DNA of 64,000 nucleotides, taken from Leifsonia sp. fls2-241-R2A-40a. GTDB lineage: Bacteria > Actinomycetota > Actinomycetes > Actinomycetales > Microbacteriaceae. The position numbers and the translations under genes were made by a program. The stretch spans positions 1,736,001 through 1,800,000 of the forward strand of contig NZ_JARVRS010000001.1 in NCBI RefSeq assembly GCF_030209575.1. The letters are read 5' to 3'. The stretch's first letter is position 1. Each line of letters begins with the position of its first letter. Positions 1 to 8,176 of this stretch are shown here, one piece after another. A model generated the notes under the pieces. That model was given only the letters and a program-made list of their open reading frames with translations, had not been told where the DNA came from and searched no databases.

Positions 1-1
1 C

Positions 2-613
2 ATCGGCGGCAAGCTCTTGGTGGTCGCGGTCGCGCTGTCCACCATCGCGACGCTGGAGACGACGCTCATCCAGGTCACCCGCACCCTGTTCTCGATGGGC
101 CGCGACAACACCATCCCGAAGGCGTTCGGCCGCATCCACCCCAAGTGGAAGACCCCCGCCTTCGCGACGCTCGTGATCGTGGGCGTCTCGATCGTGCTGT
201 TCATCGGATCGAACTTCATCGGCAACGTCGGCGACATCATGGCGAACGCCATCGCGTCCATCGGCATCCAGATCGCGTTCTACTACACGCTCGCCGGCGT
301 CGCAGTGGTGGTCGCATACCGCCGCGTGCTGCTGAAGTCGGTGAAGAACTTCATCCTGATCGGGCTGTGGCCGGCGGTCGGCGCGATCTTCATGGGCGTC
401 ATCTTCGTGGTCGGCATCGTGCAGAACTTCCAGGGCGACGCCATCGTGGTCAACGTCCTGGGCCTCGGATTGATCCTGGTGGGCATCGTGCCGATCGTGC
501 TCTTCTACCGCAAGGCGCGCGGCTACTACACGCGCCGTCCGCTGGAACTCCCGGAGGAGCTCGACGCCGCCGCCCCCGCCAACATCGACGACCGCGACCC
601 CGCCGCCCGCTGA
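2..613 (+). CDS. APC-family amino-acid permease, C-terminal part (5' end outside window)
   Basis: The reading frame is open from base 2 and stops at 613, so only the last ~200 residues are present. They contain about four hydrophobic membrane segments and a conserved loop with TRTLFSMGRDNTIPKAFGRIHPKWKTP cut short here to its key part, SMGRDNTIP, which is typical of the loop before the last transmembrane helices of APC-superfamily permeases. The final ~40 residues (KARGYYTRRPLELPEEL onward) are a charged cytoplasmic tail. Substrate cannot be read from this fragment; amino-acid uptake is the family role. The gene converges on the next gene, with a short shared hairpin between them. Confidence 0.8.
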   Translation: MGGKLLVVAVALSTIATLETTLIQVTRTLFSMGRDNTIPKAFGRIHPKWKTPAFATLVIVGVSIVLFIGSNFIGNVGDIMANAIASIGIQIAFYYTLAGVAVVVAYRRVLLKSVKNFILIGLWPAVGAIFMGVIFVVGIVQNFQGDAIVVNVLGLGLILVGIVPIVLFYRKARGYYTRRPLELPEELDAAAPANIDDRDPAAR

Positions 614-617
614 TTCA

Positions 618-635
618 GCCGCCTCGCTAGGCGGC
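618..635. terminator. short hairpin between convergent genes
   Basis: GCCGCC / GGCGGC arms with a 6-nt loop lie between the permease stop and the stop of the leftward gene, whose TAG sits in the loop. It could serve both strands. There is no clear T-tract, so terminator strength is uncertain. Confidence 0.4.
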
Positions 636-1565
636 GGGCGCGAGCGGGGCGTGCGCGCGCGGGTGGATGGTGAGCACGAGGGCGGCCGCCACGAGGCCGG
701 CGACCGCCAGGGCCGTCCCGGCGGCGAGGATGACGCCGTCGGGGCGCACGATCGACTGGCCGCCCAGCGCCTGCACCGTCACCAGCGAGACGACGCCCGC
801 GTAGACGGCCGTGGCGACCCAGACCAGCCGCGTGCGCACGCGGTCGTCGGCGAGCGGCCGCCAGTGCCGCCCGAGCCAGCCCAGCAGCACCGCGAACAGC
901 GGGAGCAGCTGCAGGGCGTGCATCCCGATGAAGTGCGGGATGCGCAGATCGCCGCCGACGGTGCTCCACCCGAGCACCGGCAGCCCGGGACCGCCGTCGG
1001 CCAGTCCGACGGTGTGCGCGCCTGCGATGCCGCGGAAGTCCGCCAGCTGGGCCGCCGTCGGGCTGGTCATCAGGTAGGCGAGCCCCATCCCGACGAGCGC
1101 GATGACGGCCCCGGCGCGGACGGCGAGTGTTGTCGACCGCGTGCTCAGGCGAAGGAAGAACACGGCGATCGTCGTCAGGAACGTGCACGCGTAGAGAGTC
1201 GTGATCGACACGGCCATCACGCCCCAGACGACGCTCGAGACCGGCGTCGACACATTGAAGTGACTGGTGGTCCCCGCCGCTGCGGCGCCCACGATGAGCA
1301 CCTGCTCGACGATGAGCGCAACGGCCACCACCGTTCCGGTCGCGTGCGCGATCCGGCGCCAGCGGGGGAGGTGCGCGATCAGCCACGCCCAGGTCACGCT
1401 GTACAGCAGGATCGACAGCGAGAACTTCAGCGGCTTGGCCCAGACGTCGAGCCCGGTGACCTGCCGCGGGTCGACCAGCAGGCCGACGAGGCAGACCAGC
1501 GTGCTGACCACCATCAGGGCGGCGACCGTCATCAACGGGCGGTGCCAGGTGAACACGGCTTTCAT
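627..1565 (-). CDS. multipass membrane protein of unknown function
   Basis: A 312-residue protein with about eight hydrophobic helices spread over its whole length, starting MKAVFTWHRPLMTVAALMVV. I do not recognise the family. Features visible are a WAKPLKFSLS segment near residue 43 and a GGDLRIPHFIGMHALQ segment near 205. It overlaps the upstream MerR-type regulator by 4 bp (ATGA), so the two are almost certainly translated from one mRNA and co-regulated. The pairing suggests that the regulator controls this membrane protein, possibly in response to a small molecule or stress, but no function can be assigned. Confidence 0.75.
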   Translation of the reverse strand: MKAVFTWHRPLMTVAALMVVSTLVCLVGLLVDPRQVTGLDVWAKPLKFSLSILLYSVTWAWLIAHLPRWRRIAHATGTVVAVALIVEQVLIVGAAAAGTTSHFNVSTPVSSVVWGVMAVSITTLYACTFLTTIAVFFLRLSTRSTTLAVRAGAVIALVGMGLAYLMTSPTAAQLADFRGIAGAHTVGLADGGPGLPVLGWSTVGGDLRIPHFIGMHALQLLPLFAVLLGWLGRHWRPLADDRVRTRLVWVATAVYAGVVSLVTVQALGGQSIVRPDGVILAAGTALAVAGLVAAALVLTIHPRAHAPLAPAA

Positions 1566-2185
1566 GAGCTTCTTCTCTCTTCGGTGACGACGGCCTGGGC
1601 CATGCGCCTCAGGCCGAGCGCGAGCGAGTCGCCGAGCACGGTGCCGATCACCATGAGCTCGGTCATCCGGGACGCGTCGGGGAGCACTGCGACCGCGCCG
1701 AGGTCCGCGTCGGCGTGGATGCGCGCGGCGGCCGCGTAGCGGTCGAGGTAGTCGTCGGGCAGCGGGAACCCCGACGCGGCGAAGGCGTCGACCACGCGCG
1801 CGGCGATGTCACGCCCGACGTTGTCCTCGCAGCCTGTCCATCCGGCCCGCTCGGCGACGGCGTCGATGCGCTCCAGGGACGCGGGCGAGGGGTCGGCCAG
1901 CGGAACCGCGGAGCGGGACAGCGCCTGCTGCGCGACGTCGAACGTGTGGGCGATGGGCGCATCCGGCTCGTCGAGCGCGTCGAGCACGTTCTTCACCGAG
2001 GCGATGGACAGCTTGCCGACCTCGAGCATCGCGCGGATGAGCCGCAGGCGTCGCTCGTGCTCCTCGCCGTAGAGCGTGCGGTTGCCGCCGACCCGCTCAC
2101 CCGCCGGAAGCAGCCCTTCGCGCACGTAGTACTTGATCGTGGTGGGGGCGGTGTCGGAACGTTCGGCGAGTTCGGTGATGAGCAC
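1562..2185 (-). CDS. MerR-family transcriptional regulator
   Basis: The N-terminus (LITELAERSDTAPTTIKYYVREG, key core TIKYYVREGLLP) is a MerR winged-helix DNA-binding domain, followed by the usual R-hY-E-H-RRLRLI segment and a dimerisation helix around residues 70-90. The C-terminal ~110 residues form an effector domain without obvious Cys metal ligands, so a metal sensor is unlikely. The GTG start at 2185 lies 6 nt after a TACTAT -10 hexamer, implying a leaderless transcript. Tandem palindromes immediately upstream (2199-2240) strongly suggest autoregulation. It is first gene of a two-gene operon with the membrane protein at 627-1565. Confidence 0.85.
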   Translation of the reverse strand: MLITELAERSDTAPTTIKYYVREGLLPAGERVGGNRTLYGEEHERRLRLIRAMLEVGKLSIASVKNVLDALDEPDAPIAHTFDVAQQALSRSAVPLADPSPASLERIDAVAERAGWTGCEDNVGRDIAARVVDAFAASGFPLPDDYLDRYAAAARIHADADLGAVAVLPDASRMTELMVIGTVLGDSLALGLRRMAQAVVTEERRSS

Positions 2186-2191
2186 GCAGTG

Positions 2192-2240
2192 ATAGTAGCA
2201 CTACCGGTAGTGTCACTACCGGTAGTGTCACTACCAGTAC
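2192..2240 (-). promoter_or_regulatory. promoter with tandem palindromic operator for the MerR-type regulator
   Basis: Two perfect copies of the palindrome CACTACCGGTAGTG lie at 2199-2212 and 2214-2227, with a degenerate third copy (CACTACCAGTAC) at 2229-2240, at a 15-bp period. Read leftward, the -10 hexamer TACTAT (2192-2197) lies directly next to the first palindrome and 6 nt before the GTG start. The palindromes therefore cover the -35/spacer region of the MerR operon. Binding by the adjacent MerR protein is inferred from position. Confidence 0.75.
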
Positions 2241-2585
2241 TTACAGTTCGTCGTGGCGGCGGTGGTACGGCGATTCGAGCAGCGACAGCACGAACAGCAG
2301 TGCCAGCAGCGCGAAAATGCTCAGTGCGGCGATGAGGTCGCTCCAGGTGAACGGGATGAACGTGCCGTCGATCGACAGCACGAAGACCGTCTCGACGACC
2401 CCGAACGCGACGAAGAAGACGCCTAGGAGCACTCGTGTGAGCCGGACGTTGCGCCCGCGGCGGTGCACCTCCACCCGCCGCAGCTCCACCATCAGCGTCA
2501 GCAGCAGCAGCGGCAGCACCTGTGCGAGGGTCGCAGCGGTCGCGCTGTCCATCAGGACGACGCGCAGTTCGGCCGGATCCACCAT
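2241..2585 (-). CDS. small membrane protein (114 aa) of unknown function
   Basis: Starting at the ATG at 2585 gives 114 residues, MVDPAELRVVLMDS onward, with an N-terminal hydrophobic helix (~20-33), a basic loop (RRVEVHRRGRNVRLTR), and two further helices (~52-72 and ~84-103), ending in a charged HRRHDEL tail. A longer frame extends upstream into the marR gene, but there it has the composition of an out-of-frame shadow. The chosen ATG sits 7 nt after TACTCT, a leaderless-type start. The stop codon touches the MerR operator. No family is recognised. Confidence 0.65.
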   Translation of the reverse strand: MVDPAELRVVLMDSATAATLAQVLPLLLLTLMVELRRVEVHRRGRNVRLTRVLLGVFFVAFGVVETVFVLSIDGTFIPFTWSDLIAALSIFALLALLFVLSLLESPYHRRHDEL

Positions 2586-2611
2586 GGCGCCCAGAGTACT
2601 GCGCCGCGGCG

Positions 2612-3007
2612 TTACTGCGCGGCCACGTCCTCGGCGCCGGCGAACGCCTTCTCGAGCAGGCCGTCGTACGTGCGCTTCGCCTCGCGGTGGGTGGCCGCGC
2701 CGGCCGGAGTGATGCCCACGAACAGCGCACGGCGGTCGTAGTCGCAGGTGTTCCGCTCCACGAGTCCGGCCTTGACCAGCCGGTCGACGATCCGCGACAG
2801 CGCGCTCTGCGTCATGGGCATGACGTCGACGAGGTTGCGCATGGTGCACTCGTCGTCGGCGTAGCCGGCCACCAGGTCGAGCACCTCGTACTCGCTGAGG
2901 CCGAGCTGCATGCTCTGCTGGAGGGTGCGATCCAGTTCGGCCGCGGTGCTGAGGTAGAGGCTCTGCAGCTCGCGCCAGCGGGCCGAGACGTCGCCCTGGA
3001 TGTTCAT
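2612..3007 (-). CDS. MarR-family transcriptional regulator
   Basis: A 131-residue winged-helix protein. A helix-turn-helix is visible around residues 55-80 (MRNLVDVMPMTQSALSRIV), followed by the beta-wing with the family signature DYDRRALFVGITPAG and a C-terminal dimerisation helix. It is divergent from an MFS exporter gene and the two share a palindrome (3061-3082), the classic arrangement of a MarR repressor of a drug-efflux pump. The ATG at 3007 lies 6 nt downstream of TATCGT (minus strand, 3014-3019), so its mRNA is probably leaderless. The inducing ligand is unknown. Confidence 0.88.
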   Translation of the reverse strand: MNIQGDVSARWRELQSLYLSTAAELDRTLQQSMQLGLSEYEVLDLVAGYADDECTMRNLVDVMPMTQSALSRIVDRLVKAGLVERNTCDYDRRALFVGITPAGAATHREAKRTYDGLLEKAFAGAEDVAAQ

Positions 3008-3013
3008 GCCTTC

Positions 3014-3088
3014 ACGATACCGCCACTTCCATGAGATTTCGATGAATGTGCATAGGTTGCTGACACAATCTATTCCGTGTCATAGAGT
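3014..3088. promoter_or_regulatory. divergent marR / MFS promoter region with palindromic operator
   Basis: Rightward promoter: CTGACA (3060-3065), 17-bp spacer, TAGAGT (3083-3088), 7 nt before the GTG at 3096. Leftward -10: TATCGT at 3014-3019, 6 nt before the marR ATG. The inverted repeat TGACAC-N10-GTGTCA (3061-3082) fills the -35/spacer of the exporter promoter, as expected for a repressor operator. Confidence 0.65.
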
Positions 3089-3095
3089 TGCTCTC

Positions 3096-4622
3096 GTGCT
3101 CAACTCCGACACCGCATCCCGTCCGGCCGTCCGCCCCGGCGCATCCGCGCCGTCCACGTCCTCCACGTCCTCCACGTCCTCCACGTCCTCCACGCCCACC
3201 TCCGCCGCAGGCGACCGCGTCCGCTGGAGCCGCGCGCGCTGGCTGCTCCTGCTCGCCACCTGCATCGTCATCGCGCTCGACGGCCTCGACGTCTCCATGG
3301 TCGGTGTCGCCCTCCCCTCCATCGGCAAGGAGCTGGGCCTCGACACCGGTTCGCTGCAGTGGATCGTCTCCGGGTACGTCCTCGGCTACGGCAGCCTCCT
3401 GCTGCTCGGTGGCCGCCTCGCGGACCTGCTCGGTCGCCGCACCGTGCTCCTCGTCGCGCTGACCGTGTTCACCGTCGCGTCGCTCGCCGGCGGGCTCTCC
3501 GCCGACGCCGGGCTGCTCATCGCCAGCCGGTTCGTGAAGGGAGTGGCGGCCGCGTTCACGGCGCCCGCCGCCTTCTCGCTGATCACGACGAACTTCGAGG
3601 AGGGTCCACAGCGCAATCGCGCCATCTCGATCTTCACCACGTTCGCTGCGAGCGGCTTCTCGCTCGGCCTGATCATGAGCGGCTTGATGACCACGTTCAG
3701 CTGGCGCTGGACGTTCCTGTTCTCCGTTCCGCTTGCTCTGCTCGCCCTCGTGCTCGGCTTCTTCTTCGTCCCGAAGGACGCCCGCGAGCGCGGCGCCGGT
3801 CACGATATCGCCGGTGCTGTGACGCTGGCGCTCGGGATGCTCGCGCTCGTCTACACCGTCGTCTCGGCGCCGGGCGTCGGCTGGGGCTCGCTGCAGACCA
3901 TCCTGGGCTTCGTGGCCGCGGGAGTGCTGCTCGGGGTGTTCGTCGTCGTCGAGCTGCGCGTGCGGCATCCGCTCATCCGGTTCGGGATCTTCCGCGTCGC
4001 TTCGGTGCTCCGCGCCAACCTCGCCGCCATCACCCTCTTCGGGTCGTACGTGTCCTTCCAGTTCGTCCTCACGCTGTACCTGCAGGACGTCCTCGGCTGG
4101 TCGCCGCTGAGCATGGCGCTGGCCCTGCTGCCCACGGGACTCGTCGTGGCCTTCAGCGCACCGTTCACCGACCGCCTGATCGACCGCTTCGGGCCGCCGC
4201 CGCTGATCATCGTGGCGCTGGCCTCGCTGTCGGCCGGCTACCTGCTCTTCCTGCGGCTCGGGACCGCCCCGGTGTACTGGCTCGACATCCTGCCGTCCGT
4301 GCTGCTGCTGGGTGTCGGCTTCGGGATCGGCTTCCCGTCCATCCAGGTGCAGGCGACCACCGGGGTCAGCGACGACGAGCAGGGACTCGCGGCCGGGCTC
4401 GTGCAGACCAGCTCGCAGGTGGGCGGGGCCCTCGCCCTGGCGGTCACCTCCGCCCTGATCGCGGGATCGGGCGGCGCAGGCACCGGGATCGCGGCGCAGC
4501 TGGAGCACTTCCTGCCGGGGCTCTACCTCAGCGCGGCGCTCGCAGTCGCCGGCCTGATCGTCGCCGCGGTGCCCCAGCGCCGCCGCCTCCGGGCTCGCGT
4601 CGATCGCCTGGTGGAGGACTGA
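3096..4622 (+). CDS. MFS multidrug-type exporter (DHA2 / 14-TM family)
   Basis: About 508 residues with 14 predicted membrane segments. Motif A is visible as GGRLADLLGRRTVLL in the loop after TM2, and a DGLDVSMVGVALPSIG segment marks TM1 of DHA2 drug:H+ antiporters. It probably exports toxic hydrophobic compounds by proton antiport. I chose the GTG at 3096 because it lies 7 nt after a TAGAGT -10; an upstream in-frame start would lie inside the operator. The N-terminal tail is cytoplasmic and holds four Ser-Ser-Thr units encoded by a 9-bp tandem repeat (3152-3196). Regulation by the divergent MarR protein is likely. Confidence 0.87.
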   Translation: MLNSDTASRPAVRPGASAPSTSSTSSTSSTSSTPTSAAGDRVRWSRARWLLLLATCIVIALDGLDVSMVGVALPSIGKELGLDTGSLQWIVSGYVLGYGSLLLLGGRLADLLGRRTVLLVALTVFTVASLAGGLSADAGLLIASRFVKGVAAAFTAPAAFSLITTNFEEGPQRNRAISIFTTFAASGFSLGLIMSGLMTTFSWRWTFLFSVPLALLALVLGFFFVPKDARERGAGHDIAGAVTLALGMLALVYTVVSAPGVGWGSLQTILGFVAAGVLLGVFVVVELRVRHPLIRFGIFRVASVLRANLAAITLFGSYVSFQFVLTLYLQDVLGWSPLSMALALLPTGLVVAFSAPFTDRLIDRFGPPPLIIVALASLSAGYLLFLRLGTAPVYWLDILPSVLLLGVGFGIGFPSIQVQATTGVSDDEQGLAAGLVQTSSQVGGALALAVTSALIAGSGGAGTGIAAQLEHFLPGLYLSAALAVAGLIVAAVPQRRRLRARVDRLVED

Positions 4623-4697
4623 CAGGGGAGCGTCCTGCGGCTCGCCGCATCCCTGCTTTTCCTCGTGGATTTCGGGAATTGCTCTTCCCGCGACAAA

Positions 4698-4718
4698 GTT
4701 GAGCTTAGTAGACTCAAG
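4698..4718 (+). promoter_or_regulatory. HAIR element (HspR operator) upstream of clpB
   Basis: GTTGAGC-N7-ACTCAAG matches the HspR inverted repeat CTTGAGT-N7-ACTCAAG at 12 of 14 arm positions with the exact 7-bp spacer. It lies 27 bp before the clpB ATG, in the promoter region. In actinobacteria HspR represses dnaK and clpB operons. No hspR gene is in this window, so regulation in trans is inferred. Confidence 0.8.
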
Positions 4719-4745
4719 TTTGATCGCAACGAAAAGGGGAACCAC

Positions 4746-6899
4746 ATGGCGAACATGCAGGGCGCTCCCTCCACTCAGGAGGACGCCAAGAGCGCTCTCG
4801 AACAGTACGGCGTCAATCTCACGGAGATCGCCAAGAGCGGCAAGCTCGACCCGGTCATCGGGCGGGACGCCGAGATCCGGCGCGTCAGCCAGGTGCTGAC
4901 CCGCCGCACCAAGAACAACCCCGTGCTCATCGGCGAGCCCGGCGTCGGCAAGACGGCGGTCGTCGAGGGCCTCGCCCAGCGCATCGTCGCGGGCGACGTG
5001 GCCGACTCCCTCAAGGGGAAGCAGCTCGTCGCTCTCGACCTGTCCGCGCTCGTCGCGGGCGCGATGTACCGCGGCCAGTTCGAGGAGCGCCTGAAGGCGG
5101 TCCTCAAGGAGATCAACGACGCGGAGGGGCAGATCATCACCTTCGTCGACGAGCTCCACATCCTGATGGGTGCGGGCGGCGGCGAGGGTTCGGTCGCGGC
5201 CTCCAACATGCTGAAGCCGATGCTCGCCCGCGGGGAGCTGCGCCTGATCGGTGCGACCACCCTCAACGAGTACCGCGAGTTCATCGAGAAGGATGCGGCG
5301 CTCGAGCGCCGCTTCCAGCAGGTGTACGTGGGTGAGCCGTCGGTCGAGGACACCGTCGCGATCCTCCGCGGGCTCAAGGGCCGTTACGAGGCGCACCACG
5401 GTGTGACGATCGAGGACTCCGCGCTCGTCGCGGCGGCATCCCTGTCGAACCGGTACATCACCGCGCGCCAGCTGCCGGACAAAGCCATCGACCTCATCGA
5501 TGAGGCCGCATCCCGGCTCAAGATGGAGATCGACTCGGCCCCCGTCGAGATCGACACGCTGCAGCGTCAGGTCGAGCGGATGAAGCTGGAGGAGTTCGCG
5601 CTCAAGAAGGAGAAGGACGACGCCAGCAAGGCGCGCCTCGAGCAGCTGCGCGAGCGCCTGCAGGAGCAGGAACGCCGCCTGGAGGAGCTGCAGGCCCGGT
5701 GGCGCGCCGAGAAGGCGTCGCTGAACCGGGTCGGCGAGCTGCGGTCGCAGCTGGAGGAGGCCAAGACCCGGCGCGACCTCGCGCTGCGCGACGGCCGCTA
5801 CCAGGAGGCGTCGCGGATCGAGTACGAGACGATCCCCGGCATCGAGCGGGAGCTGGCGGAGGCCGAGCAGGCCGAGCACGAGCACCCGCGCATGGTGAAC
5901 GAGCAGGTGACCGCCGACGACATCGCCGCCGTGGTCGCTGCCTGGACGGGCATCCCCGTCGACCGCCTCACCCAGGGCGAGACCGAGAAGCTGCTGCACC
6001 TCGAGCAGGAGCTCGGCCGCCGCATCATCGGCCAGAAGAAGGCTGTGCAGGCGGTCGCGGATGCGGTGCGCCGCACCCGCGCGGGCATCTCCGATCCGAG
6101 CCGGCCCACGGGTTCGTTCCTGTTCCTCGGCCCGACCGGCGTCGGCAAGACCGAGCTCGCGAAGGCGCTCGCCGGCTTCCTGTTCGACGACGAGAAGGCC
6201 ATGGTCCGTATCGACATGAGCGAGTACGGCGAGAAGTTCTCCGTCTCGCGGCTGGTGGGCGCCCCTCCCGGATACGTCGGGTACGAGCAGGGCGGTCAGC
6301 TGACCGAGGCCGTGCGCCGGCGACCCTACTCGGTGATCCTGCTCGACGAGGTCGAGAAGGCACACCCCGAGGTGTTCGACGTGCTGCTGCAGGTGCTCGA
6401 CGACGGCCGGCTCACGGATGGGCAGGGCCGCACGGTCGACTTCCGGAACGCCATCCTCATCCTCACCTCCAACCTCGGCAGCCAGTTCCTCGTCGACCCG
6501 ACGCTGAGCCCGGCCGAGCGCGAGGAGGCGGTGCTGCAGATGGTGCGCCAGGCGTTCAAGCCGGAGTTCGTGAACCGGCTGGATGACATCGTCGTGTTCT
6601 CCACGCTGACACAGGAGGAGCTGGGCGAGATCGTCGAACTCGGCATCGACCGGCTCATGCGCCGCCTCGCCGAGCGGCGGCTGGAGCTGGCGGTCACCCC
6701 CGATGCGCGGGCGTGGCTCGCCGAGCGGGGCTACGACCCGATCTACGGCGCGCGGCCGCTACGCCGGCTGATGCAGCGCGAGATCGAGGACCGGCTCGCG
6801 ACCGAGCTCCTGGCCGGCGAGGTGCGCGACGGCGACCTGGTGCGCGTCGACCTCGACCGCGAGGCCGACCACCTCACGGTCGTACCGGTCCGCGACTAG
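4746..6899 (+). CDS. clpB: ClpB-type AAA+ disaggregase lacking the N-terminal domain
   Basis: A 717-residue double AAA+ protein. Domain 1 has Walker A GEPGVGKT (63-70) and Walker B TFVDELH. A long coiled-coil middle domain (~280-400, [19 protein letters not shown] region) is the ClpB hallmark. Domain 2 has GPTGVGKT and [12 protein letters not shown], and the end carries [20 protein letters not shown], the C-terminal D2 region. No ClpP-binding IGF/L loop is evident, so refolding with DnaK rather than proteolysis is expected. The usual ~145-residue N-domain of ClpB is absent: the protein starts only ~35 residues before the AAA1 module. The ATG at 4746 has an AAAGGGG ribosome site. The HAIR element just upstream implies heat-shock control. 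Confidence 0.9.
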   Translation: MANMQGAPSTQEDAKSALEQYGVNLTEIAKSGKLDPVIGRDAEIRRVSQVLTRRTKNNPVLIGEPGVGKTAVVEGLAQRIVAGDVADSLKGKQLVALDLSALVAGAMYRGQFEERLKAVLKEINDAEGQIITFVDELHILMGAGGGEGSVAASNMLKPMLARGELRLIGATTLNEYREFIEKDAALERRFQQVYVGEPSVEDTVAILRGLKGRYEAHHGVTIEDSALVAAASLSNRYITARQLPDKAIDLIDEAASRLKMEIDSAPVEIDTLQRQVERMKLEEFALKKEKDDASKARLEQLRERLQEQERRLEELQARWRAEKASLNRVGELRSQLEEAKTRRDLALRDGRYQEASRIEYETIPGIERELAEAEQAEHEHPRMVNEQVTADDIAAVVAAWTGIPVDRLTQGETEKLLHLEQELGRRIIGQKKAVQAVADAVRRTRAGISDPSRPTGSFLFLGPTGVGKTELAKALAGFLFDDEKAMVRIDMSEYGEKFSVSRLVGAPPGYVGYEQGGQLTEAVRRRPYSVILLDEVEKAHPEVFDVLLQVLDDGRLTDGQGRTVDFRNAILILTSNLGSQFLVDPTLSPAEREEAVLQMVRQAFKPEFVNRLDDIVVFSTLTQEELGEIVELGIDRLMRRLAERRLELAVTPDARAWLAERGYDPIYGARPLRRLMQREIEDRLATELLAGEVRDGDLVRVDLDREADHLTVVPVRD

Positions 6900-6920
6900 C
6901 GCGCGTCCGCCTCCTGCCAA

Positions 6921-6966
6921 AAAGGGAGGAGTTCCCGTCCATCTGCGGATGTGAATTCCTCCCTTT
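6921..6966 (+). terminator. intrinsic terminator after clpB
   Basis: AAAGGGAGGAGTTC (6921-6934) pairs with GAATTCCTCCCTTT (6953-6966) over 14 bp, with a single G-U pair and an 18-nt loop; GCGTTTT follows. It begins 22 bp after the clpB stop. Confidence 0.7.
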
Positions 6967-7048
6967 CGCGTTTTCCGCCCCTCCAGGACGCCGTTCTCCT
7001 CCTTTTCCCACGTCGGAGACGGCCCCGCCGTGCGCGTAGGCTCGAATC

Positions 7049-8113
7049 ATGCGTGCTGCTGTCATCCATGGAGAGCGCGATGTGCGCCTCGAAGACGTCC
7101 CCACCCCCACCCTGTACACCGGTCCCGGCTCGGACGGGCTCGACGCGGTCGTCCGCGTCGTCGCCGCGTGCGTCTGCGGGAGCGACCTCTGGCCGTACCG
7201 CGGCGTGACCCCGACGAAGGAGCCGCACCGCATCGGGCACGAGTTCGTCGGCGTCGTGGAGCAGGTCGGTGCGAACGTGCGGACGATCACGCCCGGCGAC
7301 TTCGTCATCGCACCGTTCTACGACTGCGACATGACGTGCGTGAACTGCCGCAACGGCGTCAGCACCTCGTGCCTGAACGGCGGATGGTGGGGCTCCGAGG
7401 ACCGCATCGGTGGTTTCGCCGACGGCGGCCAGGGCGAGTTCGTCCGCGTCCCGCACGCCGATGGTTCGCTCGTCGCGACCCCCGAGTACCCGAGCGCTGA
7501 ACTCATCCCGAGCCTGCTGACGCTCTCGGATGTGATGGGAACCGGACACCACGCCGCGGTCTCCGCCGGTGTCACCGAGGGGAGCACCGTGGTCGTCGTC
7601 GGCGACGGAGCTGTCGGTCTCTGCGCCGTGCTGGCGTCCGCGCGGCTGGGTGCCTCGCGCATCGTCGCGATGTCGCGCCACGAGACGCGCCAGGCGCTCG
7701 CCCGCGAGTTCGGCGCGACGGACATCGTCGCCGAGCGCGGCGACGCCGGAGTCGCCGCCGTCAAGGAGCTGTTCGACGGGATCGGCGCCGACTGCGTGCT
7801 CGAGGCGGTCGGAACGAAGGAGTCGATGGACCAGGCGATCCGTTCCGCCCGTCCCGGCGGCATGGTCGGCTACGTGGGCGTGCCGAACGGCGGCCCCGAG
7901 CTCCCGGTGCGCCCGCTGTTCCAGAGCAACATCGGCGTGAACGGCGGCGTCGCACCCGTGCGCAACTACGTCGAGGACCTCCTCCAGGACGTCTGGTCGG
8001 GCGCCATCAACCCCGGACGCGTGTTCGACCTGGAGGTGCCGCTCACCGACATCGCCGAGGCGTACGCCGCGATGGATGAGCGCCGCGCGATCAAGACGCT
8101 CGTGCGTCCCTGA
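7049..8113 (+). CDS. zinc-dependent alcohol dehydrogenase (MDR superfamily)
   Basis: A 354-residue medium-chain dehydrogenase. The catalytic-zinc region CVCGSDLWPYRG is at ~37-48, with GHEFVGVV at ~65. Four cysteines in the 100-115 region (DCDMTCVNCRN...SC) resemble the structural-zinc lobe. The Rossmann nucleotide motif VVGDGAVGLCAV lies near 180. It probably oxidises an alcohol or reduces an aldehyde with NAD(P)H; the substrate is unknown. The ATG lies 6 nt after TAGGCT (7037-7042), giving a leaderless-type start. It is a single-gene unit between two terminators. Confidence 0.87.
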   Translation: MRAAVIHGERDVRLEDVPTPTLYTGPGSDGLDAVVRVVAACVCGSDLWPYRGVTPTKEPHRIGHEFVGVVEQVGANVRTITPGDFVIAPFYDCDMTCVNCRNGVSTSCLNGGWWGSEDRIGGFADGGQGEFVRVPHADGSLVATPEYPSAELIPSLLTLSDVMGTGHHAAVSAGVTEGSTVVVVGDGAVGLCAVLASARLGASRIVAMSRHETRQALAREFGATDIVAERGDAGVAAVKELFDGIGADCVLEAVGTKESMDQAIRSARPGGMVGYVGVPNGGPELPVRPLFQSNIGVNGGVAPVRNYVEDLLQDVWSGAINPGRVFDLEVPLTDIAEAYAAMDERRAIKTLVRP

Positions 8114-8128
8114 ACCGAGACCCCAGAA

Positions 8129-8176
8129 ACGACGAAGCCCGCTGGCACGCGATGTGCCGGCGGGCTTTCTCGTCGT
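8129..8176 (+). terminator. intrinsic terminator after the alcohol dehydrogenase
   Basis: Long stem formed by ACGACGA...AAGCCCGC...GGCAC and its complement GTGCC...GCGGGCTT...TCGTCGT, with a short GCGAT loop. It starts 15 bp after the stop codon. Confidence 0.8.

Noticed and set aside
3152-3196. Possible CRISPR or regulatory tandem repeat
   Set aside because: The 9-bp repeat lies inside the MFS coding region and encodes Ser-Ser-Thr in frame; simple slippage explains it.
3012-6365. A 1117-residue open frame on the minus strand opposite the MFS and clpB genes
   Set aside because: Composition is that of an antisense shadow (Arg/Glu/Asp/Leu/Gly-rich, no domain), and it crosses two genes with clear homology, a HAIR element and a promoter.
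4746-6899. ClpC or ClpA identity for the AAA+ protein
   Set aside because: The long coiled-coil middle domain and lack of a ClpP-binding IGF/L loop point to ClpB.
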